Source of the DNA: SG8-41 sp036555615
GTDB lineage: Bacteria > Pseudomonadota > Gammaproteobacteria > Burkholderiales > SG8-41
Assembly (NCBI GenBank): GCA_036555615.1
Contig: DATBKZ010000048.1
Location: 15,554 to 79,553, forward strand
Direction: 5' to 3'
DNA length: 64,000 nucleotides
Positions 7,723 to 16,428 of the stretch are shown here, in pieces; the first letter of the stretch is position 1; the number at the start of each line of letters is the position of its first letter. The notes under the pieces were generated by a model that saw only the letters and a program-made list of their open reading frames with translations, was not told the DNA's origin and did no database searches. The position numbers and the translations under genes are program-made.

Positions 7723-8610
7723 TCACCGCTGCAGGCCGCGGCGGCCGGTATTCGTCGCGCGGTAGAGACCACCGTCGCCGGCCGTGAGATAGAGGCTCCC
7801 GAGGCTCGCGTCGCCGAACGCGCAACGCATCGGCAGGTCCGCGGGTGCCGGATGCGACTCCAGCACGGTACCGGAAGCCGAGATCACGTAAAGCATCGGC
7901 CCAAGGCCACCCTTCCTCCACCCGGCGCACGCCACGATATTGCCCTCGGCTTCGAGGCACATGCCCTCGATGCCGCGTTCGGCGGGCGCGAATTCGAGCA
8001 TCACTGTGCAGGGACCGAGGCTGCCGTCCCGTTTCGCGGGATAGGCGAGCAACCGGCACGGGTCGCCGCGCTCAGCGTCCCCATCCGCCACGTATAGCGT
8101 CTTCTCATCCGCCGACAACAGGAGCGACCGCGGCCCTCTCGTGTCCCGCGTGACCCGCTTGAGCTTCCAGCCGCGGCGCCGCTCGCGCTCGAGGCGCAGC
8201 ACCGAAGCATGATCGAGGAACGGATAGACCGGCGGGCCATAAGGCGGAGTGCTGTTCCAGGCATCGGCGATCCACACTTGCCCCCGGCGGTCCACGATGA
8301 CGTCCGTCGGCTGGTTGTGGTGCTTGCCTCCGAGCTGATCGCAGGTGGGAGCCGTCGAGCCGTCTTTCAGAAACTGGACGACGCGCCTGCCGCCCTCCTG
8401 GGCGCCGAATACGCTGCCGTCCGCGGCGATGGCGATGCCATGGGTGCGCCCGGTGACCTTGCGGAAGACCTCCGCCATGCCGGTCCCCGGATCGAAGCGC
8501 AGGATGCGCTCCTCCTGCACGGCGCTGAAAAGCATGGCGGCACCGTCCCACGCCAGACCACCCGTCCTCCCCTTGTATGGACCCGCAACCAGATGGAATT
8601 TCCAGTCCAT
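7723..8610 (-). CDS. SMP-30/gluconolactonase/LRE-like beta-propeller protein
   Basis: 295-aa protein of the SMP-30/gluconolactonase superfamily: repeated blade motifs such as THGIAIAADGSVFGAQ, QPTDVIVDRRGQVWIAD and EGMCLEAEGNIVACAG, with the acidic/Asn residues that bind the catalytic divalent metal in this fold. Family members hydrolyse sugar lactones or related cyclic esters. No signal peptide is present, so it should be cytoplasmic. It lies 10 nt after a second SMP-30 gene and is probably co-transcribed with it and with the ThDP gene. Its stop codon abuts the REP-like element. Confidence 0.8.
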   Translation of the reverse strand: MDWKFHLVAGPYKGRTGGLAWDGAAMLFSAVQEERILRFDPGTGMAEVFRKVTGRTHGIAIAADGSVFGAQEGGRRVVQFLKDGSTAPTCDQLGGKHHNQPTDVIVDRRGQVWIADAWNSTPPYGPPVYPFLDHASVLRLERERRRGWKLKRVTRDTRGPRSLLLSADEKTLYVADGDAERGDPCRLLAYPAKRDGSLGPCTVMLEFAPAERGIEGMCLEAEGNIVACAGWRKGGLGPMLYVISASGTVLESHPAPADLPMRCAFGDASLGSLYLTAGDGGLYRATNTGRRGLQR

Positions 8611-8620
8611 TGCGAATCCT

Positions 8621-9550
<930 letters not shown>

Positions 9551-9556
9551 CCCCAC

Positions 9557-9578
9557 CCTCCTCCATCAAGGGGGAGGG
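9557..9578. repeat. short CCCTCC/GGAGGG palindrome
   Basis: CCCTCC (9557-9562) and GGAGGG (9573-9578) with an intervening ATCAAGG loop, between the PEBP and SMP-30 genes. Member of the GC-rich border palindromes also seen near 11186, 14174 and 21002. Its minus-strand copy of GGAGG probably serves as the ribosome site of the SMP-30 gene. Confidence 0.5.
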
Positions 9579-9602
9579 AATCATTATTGGCGACTGGCGA
9601 TG

Positions 9603-10076
9603 CTAGGATTTCTGGTAGGTGCCGATCAGCTCGGCTTTCTCGAGCACGTGCCCCTTCATCGCCTGCTCGAGGTCAGCCTTGGTGGGATTCTCCATCGCGG
9701 GCAGCGCGGTGGAAAGCGCGTAGAGCTTGTGGAAGTAGCGGTGCCGCCCGATCGGCGGGCACGGCCCGCCGTAGCCGGTGCGCTTCCAGTCGTTGTACCC
9801 CTCCAATGTGCCTTTCGGAAGCTCCGCAGTGCGGATCGACTCTTTCAGCGCGCTCGCGATCGACGGAATGTTGTAAAGGACCCAATGCACCCACGTCATG
9901 CGTGGCGCCTTGGGGTCCGGCGCGTCGGGATCGTCCACGATCAATACGAAGCTCTTCGTCGCCGCGGGTGCCCCGCTCCAGGCGAGCGGCACGGAAACAT
10001 CCTCGCCCTGGCAGGTGTAGCGCCTGGGAATCGCGCCGTTGTGGGCAAATGCGTCGGACGTAAGCTTGAGCGCCAT
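9603..10076 (-). CDS. YbhB/YbcL-type PEBP family protein
   Basis: 157-aa phosphatidylethanolamine-binding-like protein (bacterial Raf kinase inhibitor homologue), matching the usual 150-180 aa length of cytoplasmic members. Visible signatures are YTCQGEDVSVPLAW, VDDPDAPDPKAPRMTWVHWV (the conserved D-P-D-x-P ligand pocket), YGGPCPPIGRHRYFHKLYAL and a C-terminal LIGTYQ. The physiological ligand of bacterial PEBPs is not known. Co-oriented with the peroxiredoxin gene 38 nt upstream. Confidence 0.92.
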   Translation of the reverse strand: MALKLTSDAFAHNGAIPRRYTCQGEDVSVPLAWSGAPAATKSFVLIVDDPDAPDPKAPRMTWVHWVLYNIPSIASALKESIRTAELPKGTLEGYNDWKRTGYGGPCPPIGRHRYFHKLYALSTALPAMENPTKADLEQAMKGHVLEKAELIGTYQKS

Positions 10077-10082
10077 ATGTCT

Positions 10083-10108
10083 GACCCGTCATGCCCGCAT
10101 TCGCGGGA
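10083..10108. repeat. degenerate dRS3-like hairpin
   Basis: CCGTCATGCCCGCATTCGCG followed by GGAACG resembles the CGTCATTCCCGCG...GGGAA repeat found intact at 18581-18603. Here the outer bases are degenerate (ATGCCC/GGGAAC). It fills the gap between the peroxiredoxin stop and the PEBP start. Confidence 0.5.
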
Positions 10109-10114
10109 ACGACG

Positions 10115-10615
10115 CTAAAGCTGCTCGAGCATCTTCTCGGCCGAGCTGACTTCGAATTGCCCGGGTTTCTCGAGGTTCACGCGCTTCACGACCCCGTTCT
10201 CCACCAGCATCGAGTAGCGCTGGGAGCGCACGCCGAAGCCGCGTTCGGTCAGATCCTGGTCGAGGCCCATGGCCCGGGTGAAGGTCGCGCTGCCGTCGCC
10301 CAGCATGCGCACTTTTGCGCCGACCTTCTGATCTTTTCCCCAGGCTGCCATCACCATGGCGTCGTTCACCGACAGGCACCAGATCTCGTCTACCTTTTTC
10401 GCCTTGAGCTTGTCTGCAAGATCCACGTATCCGGGGAGGTGCTTGCCGGAACAGGTGCGCGTGAACGCGCCCGGCAGTCCGAAGATCACGATGCGCTTGC
10501 CGCGCGTCAGGTCCGAGACCTTGTACGATTCGGGACCCGTGGGACAGCCCTGGGTATATTCGACTGTCAGTTCATTCAGCGTGGCTTCCGGCAGTCGGTC
10601 TCCCACCTTGATCAT
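10115..10615 (-). CDS. peroxiredoxin, Prx5 (AhpE/hybrid-type) family
   Basis: 166-aa thiol peroxidase with the Prx5 signature FGLPGAF-TRTCSGKHLPGY. The peroxidatic Cys lies in P-G-A-F-T-x-x-C, where the second x-site carries Arg-Thr instead of the common Pro-Thr. The resolving region WCLSVNDAMVMAAWG and the FTRAMGLDQDL strand match bacterial and mitochondrial Prx5. It reduces hydroperoxides, probably with glutathione or glutaredoxin. The start at 10615 has AAGGAGAG upstream. A TATACT -10-like element (10658-10663, minus) precedes it in the divergent gap. Confidence 0.92.
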   Translation of the reverse strand: MIKVGDRLPEATLNELTVEYTQGCPTGPESYKVSDLTRGKRIVIFGLPGAFTRTCSGKHLPGYVDLADKLKAKKVDEIWCLSVNDAMVMAAWGKDQKVGAKVRMLGDGSATFTRAMGLDQDLTERGFGVRSQRYSMLVENGVVKRVNLEKPGQFEVSSAEKMLEQL

Positions 10616-10766
10616 GGCGCTCTCCTTACGGATTGTTCGGTCCGGCGAGGAAGCTCATAGTATATCCCCGCGCGCCGGCCCCCATGACACGATGCGGAAT
10701 CGCGCCAACCGTCCGCCGGCGGACCGGTAGAATCGAATCTCGCCACCAGCCAGGAGTCAAGCCACG

Positions 10767-11213
10767 ATGCCAGACCTCATGAAGCAATCGCCCTACGGAG
10801 TCTTTCTCGAGCACTGCAAGAAGGGCGAGCTGGCCTACCAGATCTCGACTGACGACGGCAAGGCCGTCTTCTATCCGCGGGTGGCGGCGCCGGGGAGCGG
10901 CAGCACCAGGCTCGAGTGGCGAGTATCGAAGGGGCTCGGCACGGTCTACTCCACGACCGTTGTCTATTACAAGGACGAGAAGCCGCTCAACGTCGCGCTG
11001 ATCGACCTCGACGAGGGGTTCCGAATGATGAGCCGGGTGGAGGACATCGATGCCCTCGATGTAAAGATCGGAATGCGCGTGAAGGTGAGAATCCATCCGG
11101 GCGACGAGAAGCAGCCGCCCTACCCCGTTTTCGCTCCCCTCCGGCCTGGGGAGGAAGTTCCACACCACCCCGGCTCTTCGAGCCACCCCTCCTCAATAAG
11201 GAGGGGAACATGA
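10767..11213 (+). CDS. DUF35 OB-fold protein lacking zinc-ribbon cysteines
   Basis: 148-aa protein matching the acyl-CoA-associated OB-fold (DUF35) family. LEWRVSKGLGTVYSTTVVY opens the beta barrel, PLNVALIDLDEGFRMMSRVE is the central strand pair and GMRVKVRI the closing strand. The preceding zinc-ribbon segment (about 17-45), which normally has four Cys, has only one Cys here. DUF35 proteins act as partners of thiolase-like enzymes, and a thiolase-like gene follows directly with an ATGA overlap. The last 20 residues are translated from the 11186-11206 palindrome and have no family counterpart. Confidence 0.78.
   Translation: MPDLMKQSPYGVFLEHCKKGELAYQISTDDGKAVFYPRVAAPGSGSTRLEWRVSKGLGTVYSTTVVYYKDEKPLNVALIDLDEGFRMMSRVEDIDALDVKIGMRVKVRIHPGDEKQPPYPVFAPLRPGEEVPHHPGSSSHPSSIRRGT
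11186..11206 (+). promoter_or_regulatory. hairpin that includes the thiolase gene's ribosome site
   Basis: Perfect 8-bp stem: CCCCTCCT (11186-11193), loop CAATA, AGGAGGGG (11199-11206). The right arm is the Shine-Dalgarno sequence of the thiolase-like gene (ATG 11210). It lies inside the 3' end of the OB-fold gene, so ribosomes translating that gene would melt the stem and couple the two products. Confidence 0.6.
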
Positions 11214-12361
11214 GCCTTGAACGAGCCAGCGTCGCCGTCGTTGGCGCCGCGGAATCCGATCTCGGGCAGGTCGCGCCCCACACCAGCCCGGTCGATCTCA
11301 TGGCCCAGGCGACTTTGCGCGCGCTGGACGACTGCGGGCTGAAGCTCTCGGACATCGACGGCGTGTTCTCGGCCGCAACCCAGGTGCGCACCGCGCCGAT
11401 GACGCTCGCGGAGTACCTGCGCATCAAGCCCGGCTATTTCGACGGGACGGCCATCGGCGGCTCCTCCTTCATGTCGCATGTCGCGCACGCGCAGGCTGCG
11501 ATCGAGCACGGGTTGTGCAACGTGGCCCTGATCGCATACGGCAGCACGCAGCGCTCGGTCTCGCGCGCCGCCGCGTCGCCCCGCGAATTCAACCCCTACG
11601 AGACGCCGTACCGGCCGTTCATGCCGTCATCGGCTTACGCCATGGCAGCCGCGCGCCACATGCACCAATTCGGCACCACGCGCGAGCAGCTCGCGGAAGT
11701 CGCGGTGGCCGCACGCAAATGGGCGCTCCTCAATCCAAAGGCCTGGGAAAAGGAGCCGCTCACGGTCGAGCAGGTATTGAAATCGCGCATGGTGAGCTAT
11801 CCCTTTACGGTGCGCGACTGCTGCCTGGTCGTCGACGGCGGCGGCGCGATCATCCTCACTTCCGCGGCGCGCGCGAACGCGCTCAAGAAGAAGCCGGCCT
11901 ATGTGCTGGGCGTCGGCGAGGCGCTCTCGCACGCCAACATTTCCAGCATGCCGGACCTGACAGTAACCGCCGCGAGCGTATCCGGACCGAAGGCCTTCGG
12001 CATGGCAAAGCTGAAGCCCGCCGACGTGGACATGCTCTCGCTCTACGACGCGTTCACCATCACGCCGATCCTGTTTCTCGAGGACCTGGGTTACTGCCCC
12101 AAGGGCGAGGGCGGGCGTTTCGTTTCGAGCGGCGCGATCGCCCCGGGCGGCAAGCTCCCGGTCAACACGAGCGGCGGCGGTCTCTCCTACTGCCATCCCG
12201 GCATGTATGGCCTGCTGGTGATGATCGAGGCGATACGCCAGGTGCGCGGCGAATGCGACAAAAGGCAGGTCAAGGACTGCGAGGTCGCCCTCGCGCACGG
12301 CAATGGCGGCGTCCTGTCCAGCCAGTGCACCGTGATCTTCGGCGGGCCGTCAACGGTCTGA
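11210..12361 (+). CDS. thiolase-like (SCP-x/Ltp-type) protein without the nucleophilic Cys
   Basis: 383-aa thiolase-superfamily protein. Where thiolases have the acylated Cys (G-x-C-A-S-G) this one has GGSSFMSH (residues 83-90), so a normal Claisen thiolase mechanism is unlikely. The second thiolase loop survives as SGGGLSYCHPGMYG with His329 retained. Such Cys-less thiolase-like proteins include lipid-transfer-type aldolases (Ltp2 of steroid side-chain breakdown), which need a DUF35 partner. Exactly that neighbour lies upstream, and a MaoC hydratase downstream. It overlaps both neighbours by 4 nt (ATGA). Retro-aldol cleavage of a beta-hydroxyacyl-CoA is an inference. Confidence 0.8.
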   Translation: MSLERASVAVVGAAESDLGQVAPHTSPVDLMAQATLRALDDCGLKLSDIDGVFSAATQVRTAPMTLAEYLRIKPGYFDGTAIGGSSFMSHVAHAQAAIEHGLCNVALIAYGSTQRSVSRAAASPREFNPYETPYRPFMPSSAYAMAAARHMHQFGTTREQLAEVAVAARKWALLNPKAWEKEPLTVEQVLKSRMVSYPFTVRDCCLVVDGGGAIILTSAARANALKKKPAYVLGVGEALSHANISSMPDLTVTAASVSGPKAFGMAKLKPADVDMLSLYDAFTITPILFLEDLGYCPKGEGGRFVSSGAIAPGGKLPVNTSGGGLSYCHPGMYGLLVMIEAIRQVRGECDKRQVKDCEVALAHGNGGVLSSQCTVIFGGPSTV

Positions 12362-13218
12362 TGGCGATCAATTACGACAAGCTGGTCAACTGGAGCATCC
12401 CCGAGGTCGAGCAGCGCCTGACAAAGCGCGACACCATGCTCTATGCGCTGGGCGTGGGTCTCGGCACCGACCCCTGCGATGCGGGCCAGCTGAAATTCGT
12501 CTACGAGCAAGGATTGCAGGCGCTGCCGACGATGGCCATCATCCTCGGCTATCCCGGCCCCTGGCACGCGCATCCCGATACCGGCATCACCCGCAGCCAC
12601 GTGGTGCATGGCGAGCAGGGGTTCCGCATCCTCAAGGCGCTGCCGGTGGAAGGCGACGTCGTCGGCAAGACGCGCGTGACCGGTGTCGTGGACAAGGGCA
12701 AGGACCGGGGCGCGCTGCTCTTGACCGAGTGCACGGTGCGGGAAAAGGCAAGCGGGAGCATCCTCTGCGCGCTCGAATCCACCACATTCTGCCGCGCCGA
12801 CGGCGGCTTCGGCGGACCCGATGGCCCGGTGAAGTCGCCGCACCCCCTGCCTGAAACGCCGCCGCAACACGTGTGTGACCTGCCGACCCTGCCGCAGGCG
12901 GCGCTCATCTACCGGCTCTCCGGCGACTACAATCCGCTGCATGCCGACCCCGCGTACGCGATCAAGGCAGGCTTCAGGATGCCGATCCTGCACGGGCGTT
13001 GCACCTTCAGCATCGCCGGGCATGCGATCCTGAAGACGCTCTGCGGTTACGATGCATCGCGCTTCGTCGCGATGGAGGGGCGCTTCTCCTCCCCGGTCTA
13101 TCCCGGCGAGACGATACGCACCGAGATGTGGCGGGACGGGAACATCATTTCGTTCCGCTCCAGCGTCCCCGCGCGCGGAGTCACGGTACTGAACAACGGC
13201 CGGGCCGAAATACGGTGA
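12361..13218 (+). CDS. MaoC-like (R)-specific enoyl-CoA hydratase, double hotdog
   Basis: 285-aa protein starting at ATG 12361, overlapping the thiolase-like stop. The length fits a double-hotdog hydratase 2 (MFE-2/peroxisomal type). The C-terminal half carries the hydratase-2 signature YRLSGDYNPLHADPAYA, with catalytic Asp and His, followed by GFRMPILHG. The N-terminal half (residues 1-130) is the degenerate substrate-binding hotdog. It would hydrate a trans-2-enoyl-CoA to the 3-hydroxyacyl-CoA, a possible substrate for the adjacent thiolase-like aldolase or SDR. Confidence 0.9.
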   Translation: MAINYDKLVNWSIPEVEQRLTKRDTMLYALGVGLGTDPCDAGQLKFVYEQGLQALPTMAIILGYPGPWHAHPDTGITRSHVVHGEQGFRILKALPVEGDVVGKTRVTGVVDKGKDRGALLLTECTVREKASGSILCALESTTFCRADGGFGGPDGPVKSPHPLPETPPQHVCDLPTLPQAALIYRLSGDYNPLHADPAYAIKAGFRMPILHGRCTFSIAGHAILKTLCGYDASRFVAMEGRFSSPVYPGETIRTEMWRDGNIISFRSSVPARGVTVLNNGRAEIR

Positions 13219-13250
13219 CGAGTCACGAGAAACGAGAAACGGAATCCGAC

Positions 13251-14168
13251 ATGGCGAACAGAATGGTGGAAGGGAAAGTGGTGGTGGTAACCGGCGCGGG
13301 CCGCGGCATTGGCGCTGCCATCGCACAGCTGATGGCAGCTCACGGGGCCAAGGTCGTCGTCAACGACATCGGCGCCTCGCTCGCGGGGGAAGGCGGTGAC
13401 CGCTCGCCCGCGGTGGAAGTCGTCGCCGAGATCAAGAAGGCCGGCGGCGAGGCGGTTCCCAGCTTCGACAGTGTCGCGGAATTCGCCTCCGCCGCGAAGA
13501 TCATCCAGTGCGCGGTGGACACCTTCGGGCGCATCGACTGCGTAGTCAACAACGCGGGCATCCTGCGCGACGTCATCTTCCACAAGATGACAGAGGACGA
13601 CTGGGACTCGGTGGTCAAGGTGATGCTGAAGGGGGCGTTCAACACGTCCCGCCACGCCGCCGATCACTTCCGCCGGCAGGAAAGCGGCTGTCTCGTGCAC
13701 ATGACCTCGACCTCGGGGCTGGTCGGCGCGATGGGGCAGGTGAACTACGGCGCGGCGAAGCTCGGCATGGTGGGGCTCTCGAAGAACATCGCGATCGACA
13801 TGGCGCGCTTCAACGTGCGCTCCAACTGCATCGCCCCCGTTGCCTGGACCCGCATGACGGCTTCGATCCCGGCAAAGGATCCCGCCTCCACCAAGCGCGT
13901 CGAGCAACGCAAGCAGGTCACCGCGGAACACAACGCGCCGCTCGCCGTGTTTCTCGCGAGCGATGCGGCAAAGGACGTCACCGGACAGGTGTTCTCGGTG
14001 CGCAAGAACGAGATCTTCCTGATGAGCCAGTCGCGGCCGCTGCGCGGCGTCCACCGCTCCGAGGGGTGGACGCCGGAGACCTGCGCCGAGCACATGCTGC
14101 CCGCGCTGAGGAGCTGGTTCTTCCCGCTCGACCGCACGGCAGATGTCTTTTCGTGGGACTCTATCTGA
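13251..14168 (+). CDS. SDR-family dehydrogenase (3-hydroxyacyl-CoA type)
   Basis: 305-aa short-chain dehydrogenase. The NAD(P) motif TGAGRGIG is at residues 14-21, NNAG follows at the end of beta-4, the catalytic Ser is in TSTSGLVG, and YGAAK supplies the catalytic Tyr and Lys. The insertion NDIGASLAGEGGDRSP after beta-2 and the extended C-terminus (HRSEGWTPETCAEHMLP) match the SDR domain of peroxisomal multifunctional enzyme 2, which oxidises (3R)-hydroxyacyl-CoA. That fits its position right after a MaoC hydratase. The start at 13251 follows a 32-nt gap. Confidence 0.9.
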   Translation: MANRMVEGKVVVVTGAGRGIGAAIAQLMAAHGAKVVVNDIGASLAGEGGDRSPAVEVVAEIKKAGGEAVPSFDSVAEFASAAKIIQCAVDTFGRIDCVVNNAGILRDVIFHKMTEDDWDSVVKVMLKGAFNTSRHAADHFRRQESGCLVHMTSTSGLVGAMGQVNYGAAKLGMVGLSKNIAIDMARFNVRSNCIAPVAWTRMTASIPAKDPASTKRVEQRKQVTAEHNAPLAVFLASDAAKDVTGQVFSVRKNEIFLMSQSRPLRGVHRSEGWTPETCAEHMLPALRSWFFPLDRTADVFSWDSI

Positions 14169-14173
14169 CGAGG

Positions 14174-14195
14174 TTCCTCCCCCTCGGGGGGAAGG
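14174..14195. repeat. short CCTCCCCC/GGGGGG palindrome
   Basis: TTCCTCCCCC (14174-14183) and GGGGGGAAGG (14186-14195) can pair around a TC turn, within the 58-bp gap between the SDR and enoyl-CoA hydratase genes. Same family as the other border palindromes. There is no T-run. Confidence 0.45.
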
Positions 14196-14226
14196 CCAGA
14201 ATGGGAGTGGTTCGAGGAACAATTCG

Positions 14227-14997
14227 ATGAACGTTCGATTGGACAAAGATGGGGCGGTCGCGACGCTGACGCTGGACCGGCCGGAGCGGTTGAACGCGAT
14301 GGCGGATCCCATGTGGGATGCGTTGCACGCGCACCTGGGCACGATCGCCGCCGACGAGGCCATTCGCGCCGTGATCCTGACCGGCGCCGGCCGCGCGTTC
14401 TGCTCGGGGGGTGACGTTACCGGCATGGCCAAGTCCGACATCGTGTCGGGGCGCGCGCGCTCCCAGCGGCGCCACCGCGCCGTGCTCGCGCTCTACAACC
14501 TGGAGAAGCCGGTCATCGCCGCCGTCCGGGGTGCCGTATACGGCATCGGCAATGCCCTCGCCCTCGCCTGCGATCTCGTCATCGCATCGGACACCGCGAA
14601 GTTCTCGATGGCGTTCAAACGGGTGGGCATCGTGCCCGACGGCGGCGCGATCTTCTTCCTGACGCAGAACCTCGGCATCGCTCGCGCAAAAGACCTCGTC
14701 TACACGGCCCGCGTCGTCCCTGCCGCCGAGGCGCTCGAGCTCGGGCTCGTGGCCCGCGTCGTGCCCGACGCGAAGCTCGAAGCGGAGGCGCGCGCGCTGG
14801 CGGTCGAGATGGCGGAATCCGCAACCTATGCGCTTGCGCTCGCCAAGAAGATGTTCCATTCGATGTACGTGCCGACCCTCGAGCAGCTCCTGGAGCTGGA
14901 GACGCTCGCCTCGGGCGCCGCGCGGCTCACGCACGATCACCAGGAGGGGGTCGCCGCCTTCAAGGAGAAGCGCCCGCCCCGATTCCAGGGGAGGTGA
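14227..14997 (+). CDS. enoyl-CoA hydratase/isomerase (crotonase) family protein
   Basis: 256-aa crotonase-fold protein. The oxyanion-hole segments are RAFCSGGDVTGM (first) and VRGAVYGIGNALALACDL (second). In the second active-site helix, KRVGIVPDGGAIFFLTQNLG has Asp rather than Glu next to GG, so it may be an isomerase or hydrolase-type crotonase and not a classical hydratase. The start at 14227 (MNVRLDK) avoids translating the palindrome. It sits in the acyl-CoA operon, 58 nt after the SDR and 4 nt before the GST gene. Confidence 0.88.
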   Translation: MNVRLDKDGAVATLTLDRPERLNAMADPMWDALHAHLGTIAADEAIRAVILTGAGRAFCSGGDVTGMAKSDIVSGRARSQRRHRAVLALYNLEKPVIAAVRGAVYGIGNALALACDLVIASDTAKFSMAFKRVGIVPDGGAIFFLTQNLGIARAKDLVYTARVVPAAEALELGLVARVVPDAKLEAEARALAVEMAESATYALALAKKMFHSMYVPTLEQLLELETLASGAARLTHDHQEGVAAFKEKRPPRFQGR

Positions 14998-15001
14998 CGA
15001 C

Positions 15002-15616
15002 ATGAAGCTGCACTGGTCGCCGCGTTCGCCATTCGTGCGCAAGGTGATGGTTTTCGCGCACGAAGCCGGGCTCGCCGCCCGCATTGAAACCGTGCCCACG
15101 ACGGTCGCCATGACGCAGGCCAACCCGGACCTGTTGCGCGTCAATCCGATCGGCAAGATACCGGCCCTGGTTACGGACGACGGCATGGTGCTCTACGACT
15201 CCACCGTCATCTGCGAGTACCTCGACAGCCGGCATGCCGGCGCCAAGCTCTTCCCGCAGCAGCCCGAGCGGCGCTGGCAGGCCCTGCGCTGGCACGCGCT
15301 CGCCGACAACATGCTGGACAACCTGATCCTGTGGCGCAACGAGACGCTGCGCCCCAAGGCCCAGCAGTCGCCCGAGACGATTGCAGCCTGGGAACGCAAG
15401 ATCCGCTCGGCGCTCTCCGCCCTGGACAAGGACGCGGAGGCGCTCGGCAAGGCCCCCGTCAGCATCGGCCACGTCGCCATCGGCGTGGCCTTGGGCTACA
15501 TCGACTTCCGCTTCCCCGGGTTTGGCTGGCGCGAAGCCAACAAGAAAATTGCGGCGTGGTACGAGACGTTCTCCCAGCGCCCGTCCATGCGGAATACCCT
15601 GCCAGTCGACGCATGA
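15002..15616 (+). CDS. glutathione S-transferase family protein
   Basis: 204-aa GST. The thioredoxin-like N-terminal domain starts MKLHWSPRSPFVRKV, where Ser in SPRSPF is the likely catalytic residue. NPIGKIPALV carries the cis-Pro, and LYDSTVICEYLD is the glutathione gamma-glutamyl site. The C-terminal helical domain runs from about residue 85. In catabolic operons such GSTs often process epoxide, chloride or isomerisation steps; the substrate here is unknown. The GAGGTGAC ribosome site lies just before the ATG. The stop overlaps the next start (ATGA). Confidence 0.9.
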   Translation: MKLHWSPRSPFVRKVMVFAHEAGLAARIETVPTTVAMTQANPDLLRVNPIGKIPALVTDDGMVLYDSTVICEYLDSRHAGAKLFPQQPERRWQALRWHALADNMLDNLILWRNETLRPKAQQSPETIAAWERKIRSALSALDKDAEALGKAPVSIGHVAIGVALGYIDFRFPGFGWREANKKIAAWYETFSQRPSMRNTLPVDA

Positions 15617-16413
15617 CGGCGGCACCGCCCGTACGTCGCAGCACCATCGACCGGGGAGACGCCCGGATCGAGGTTCTGGCGCAGGGATCCGGTCCCCCGG
15701 TCGTGATGATTCCTTCCCTCGGCCGCCCGGCGGAGGACTTCGACGATCTGTCGCGGCGACTCGCGGAGGCCGGCTACCGGGCGCTGCGACCCCAGCCTCG
15801 CGGCATCGGCGGCAGCACGGGGCCGATGCAGGGGATCACGCTGCACGACTTCGCGCGCGACGTGGCGGCCGTGATCGAGCACAATGGCGGCGAGCCCGCC
15901 GTCGTCGCCGGCCATGCATTCGGCAACTTCGTCGCGCGCACGACGGCGGCAGATTTCCCCGACCTGACAAGAGCTGTGATCCTGCTCGGCGCGACCCATG
16001 TCTGGCCGGTGCCGCCGGAGGTGCGCGCCTCCATCAACAAGACGCACGACATGCGGCTGCCCCAAGAAGAGCGCATTCGGTGCATGCAGCATGCGTTCTT
16101 CGCTCCGGGAAACGACCCGCGCGTCTGGCTCGATGGCTGGCATGAGGAGGTCATGCTCGCGGAGCGTTCGGCCACCGAAGCGACACCGAAGAACGAATGG
16201 TGGCACGCCGGCACCGCGCCCATACTGGACGTGCAGCCGGCGCATGACGTGATGACGCCCCCCGAGAGCCGCAACCGCTACCGCGACGAGTTCGGCGCCC
16301 AGCGCGTGACGACGACCCTGATTCCGCGCGCCGGCCACGCGCTTCTGCCCGAGCAGCCGGAGGCGGTGGCGAAGGCCGTGCTTGAATACCTCAAGCAACT
16401 TCGCCACCGGTAA
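15613..16413 (+). CDS. alpha/beta-hydrolase fold protein with Ala at the nucleophile site
   Basis: 266-aa alpha/beta-hydrolase fold protein: oxyanion strand VVMIPSLGRPAEDF, then the nucleophile elbow VVAGHAFGNFVAR, in which residue 102 is Ala (codon GCA) where G-x-S-x-G enzymes have Ser. The His242 motif (PRAGHALLPEQPE) and an acidic residue near 218 are kept. The fold appears complete, so it is not a decayed gene. It may be a non-hydrolytic member of the superfamily or a binding protein. It overlaps the GST stop by 4 nt and is followed 15 nt later by the acyl-CoA ligase. Confidence 0.85.
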   Translation: MTAAPPVRRSTIDRGDARIEVLAQGSGPPVVMIPSLGRPAEDFDDLSRRLAEAGYRALRPQPRGIGGSTGPMQGITLHDFARDVAAVIEHNGGEPAVVAGHAFGNFVARTTAADFPDLTRAVILLGATHVWPVPPEVRASINKTHDMRLPQEERIRCMQHAFFAPGNDPRVWLDGWHEEVMLAERSATEATPKNEWWHAGTAPILDVQPAHDVMTPPESRNRYRDEFGAQRVTTTLIPRAGHALLPEQPEAVAKAVLEYLKQLRHR

Positions 16414-16428
16414 CGAGACGGGAATCTG

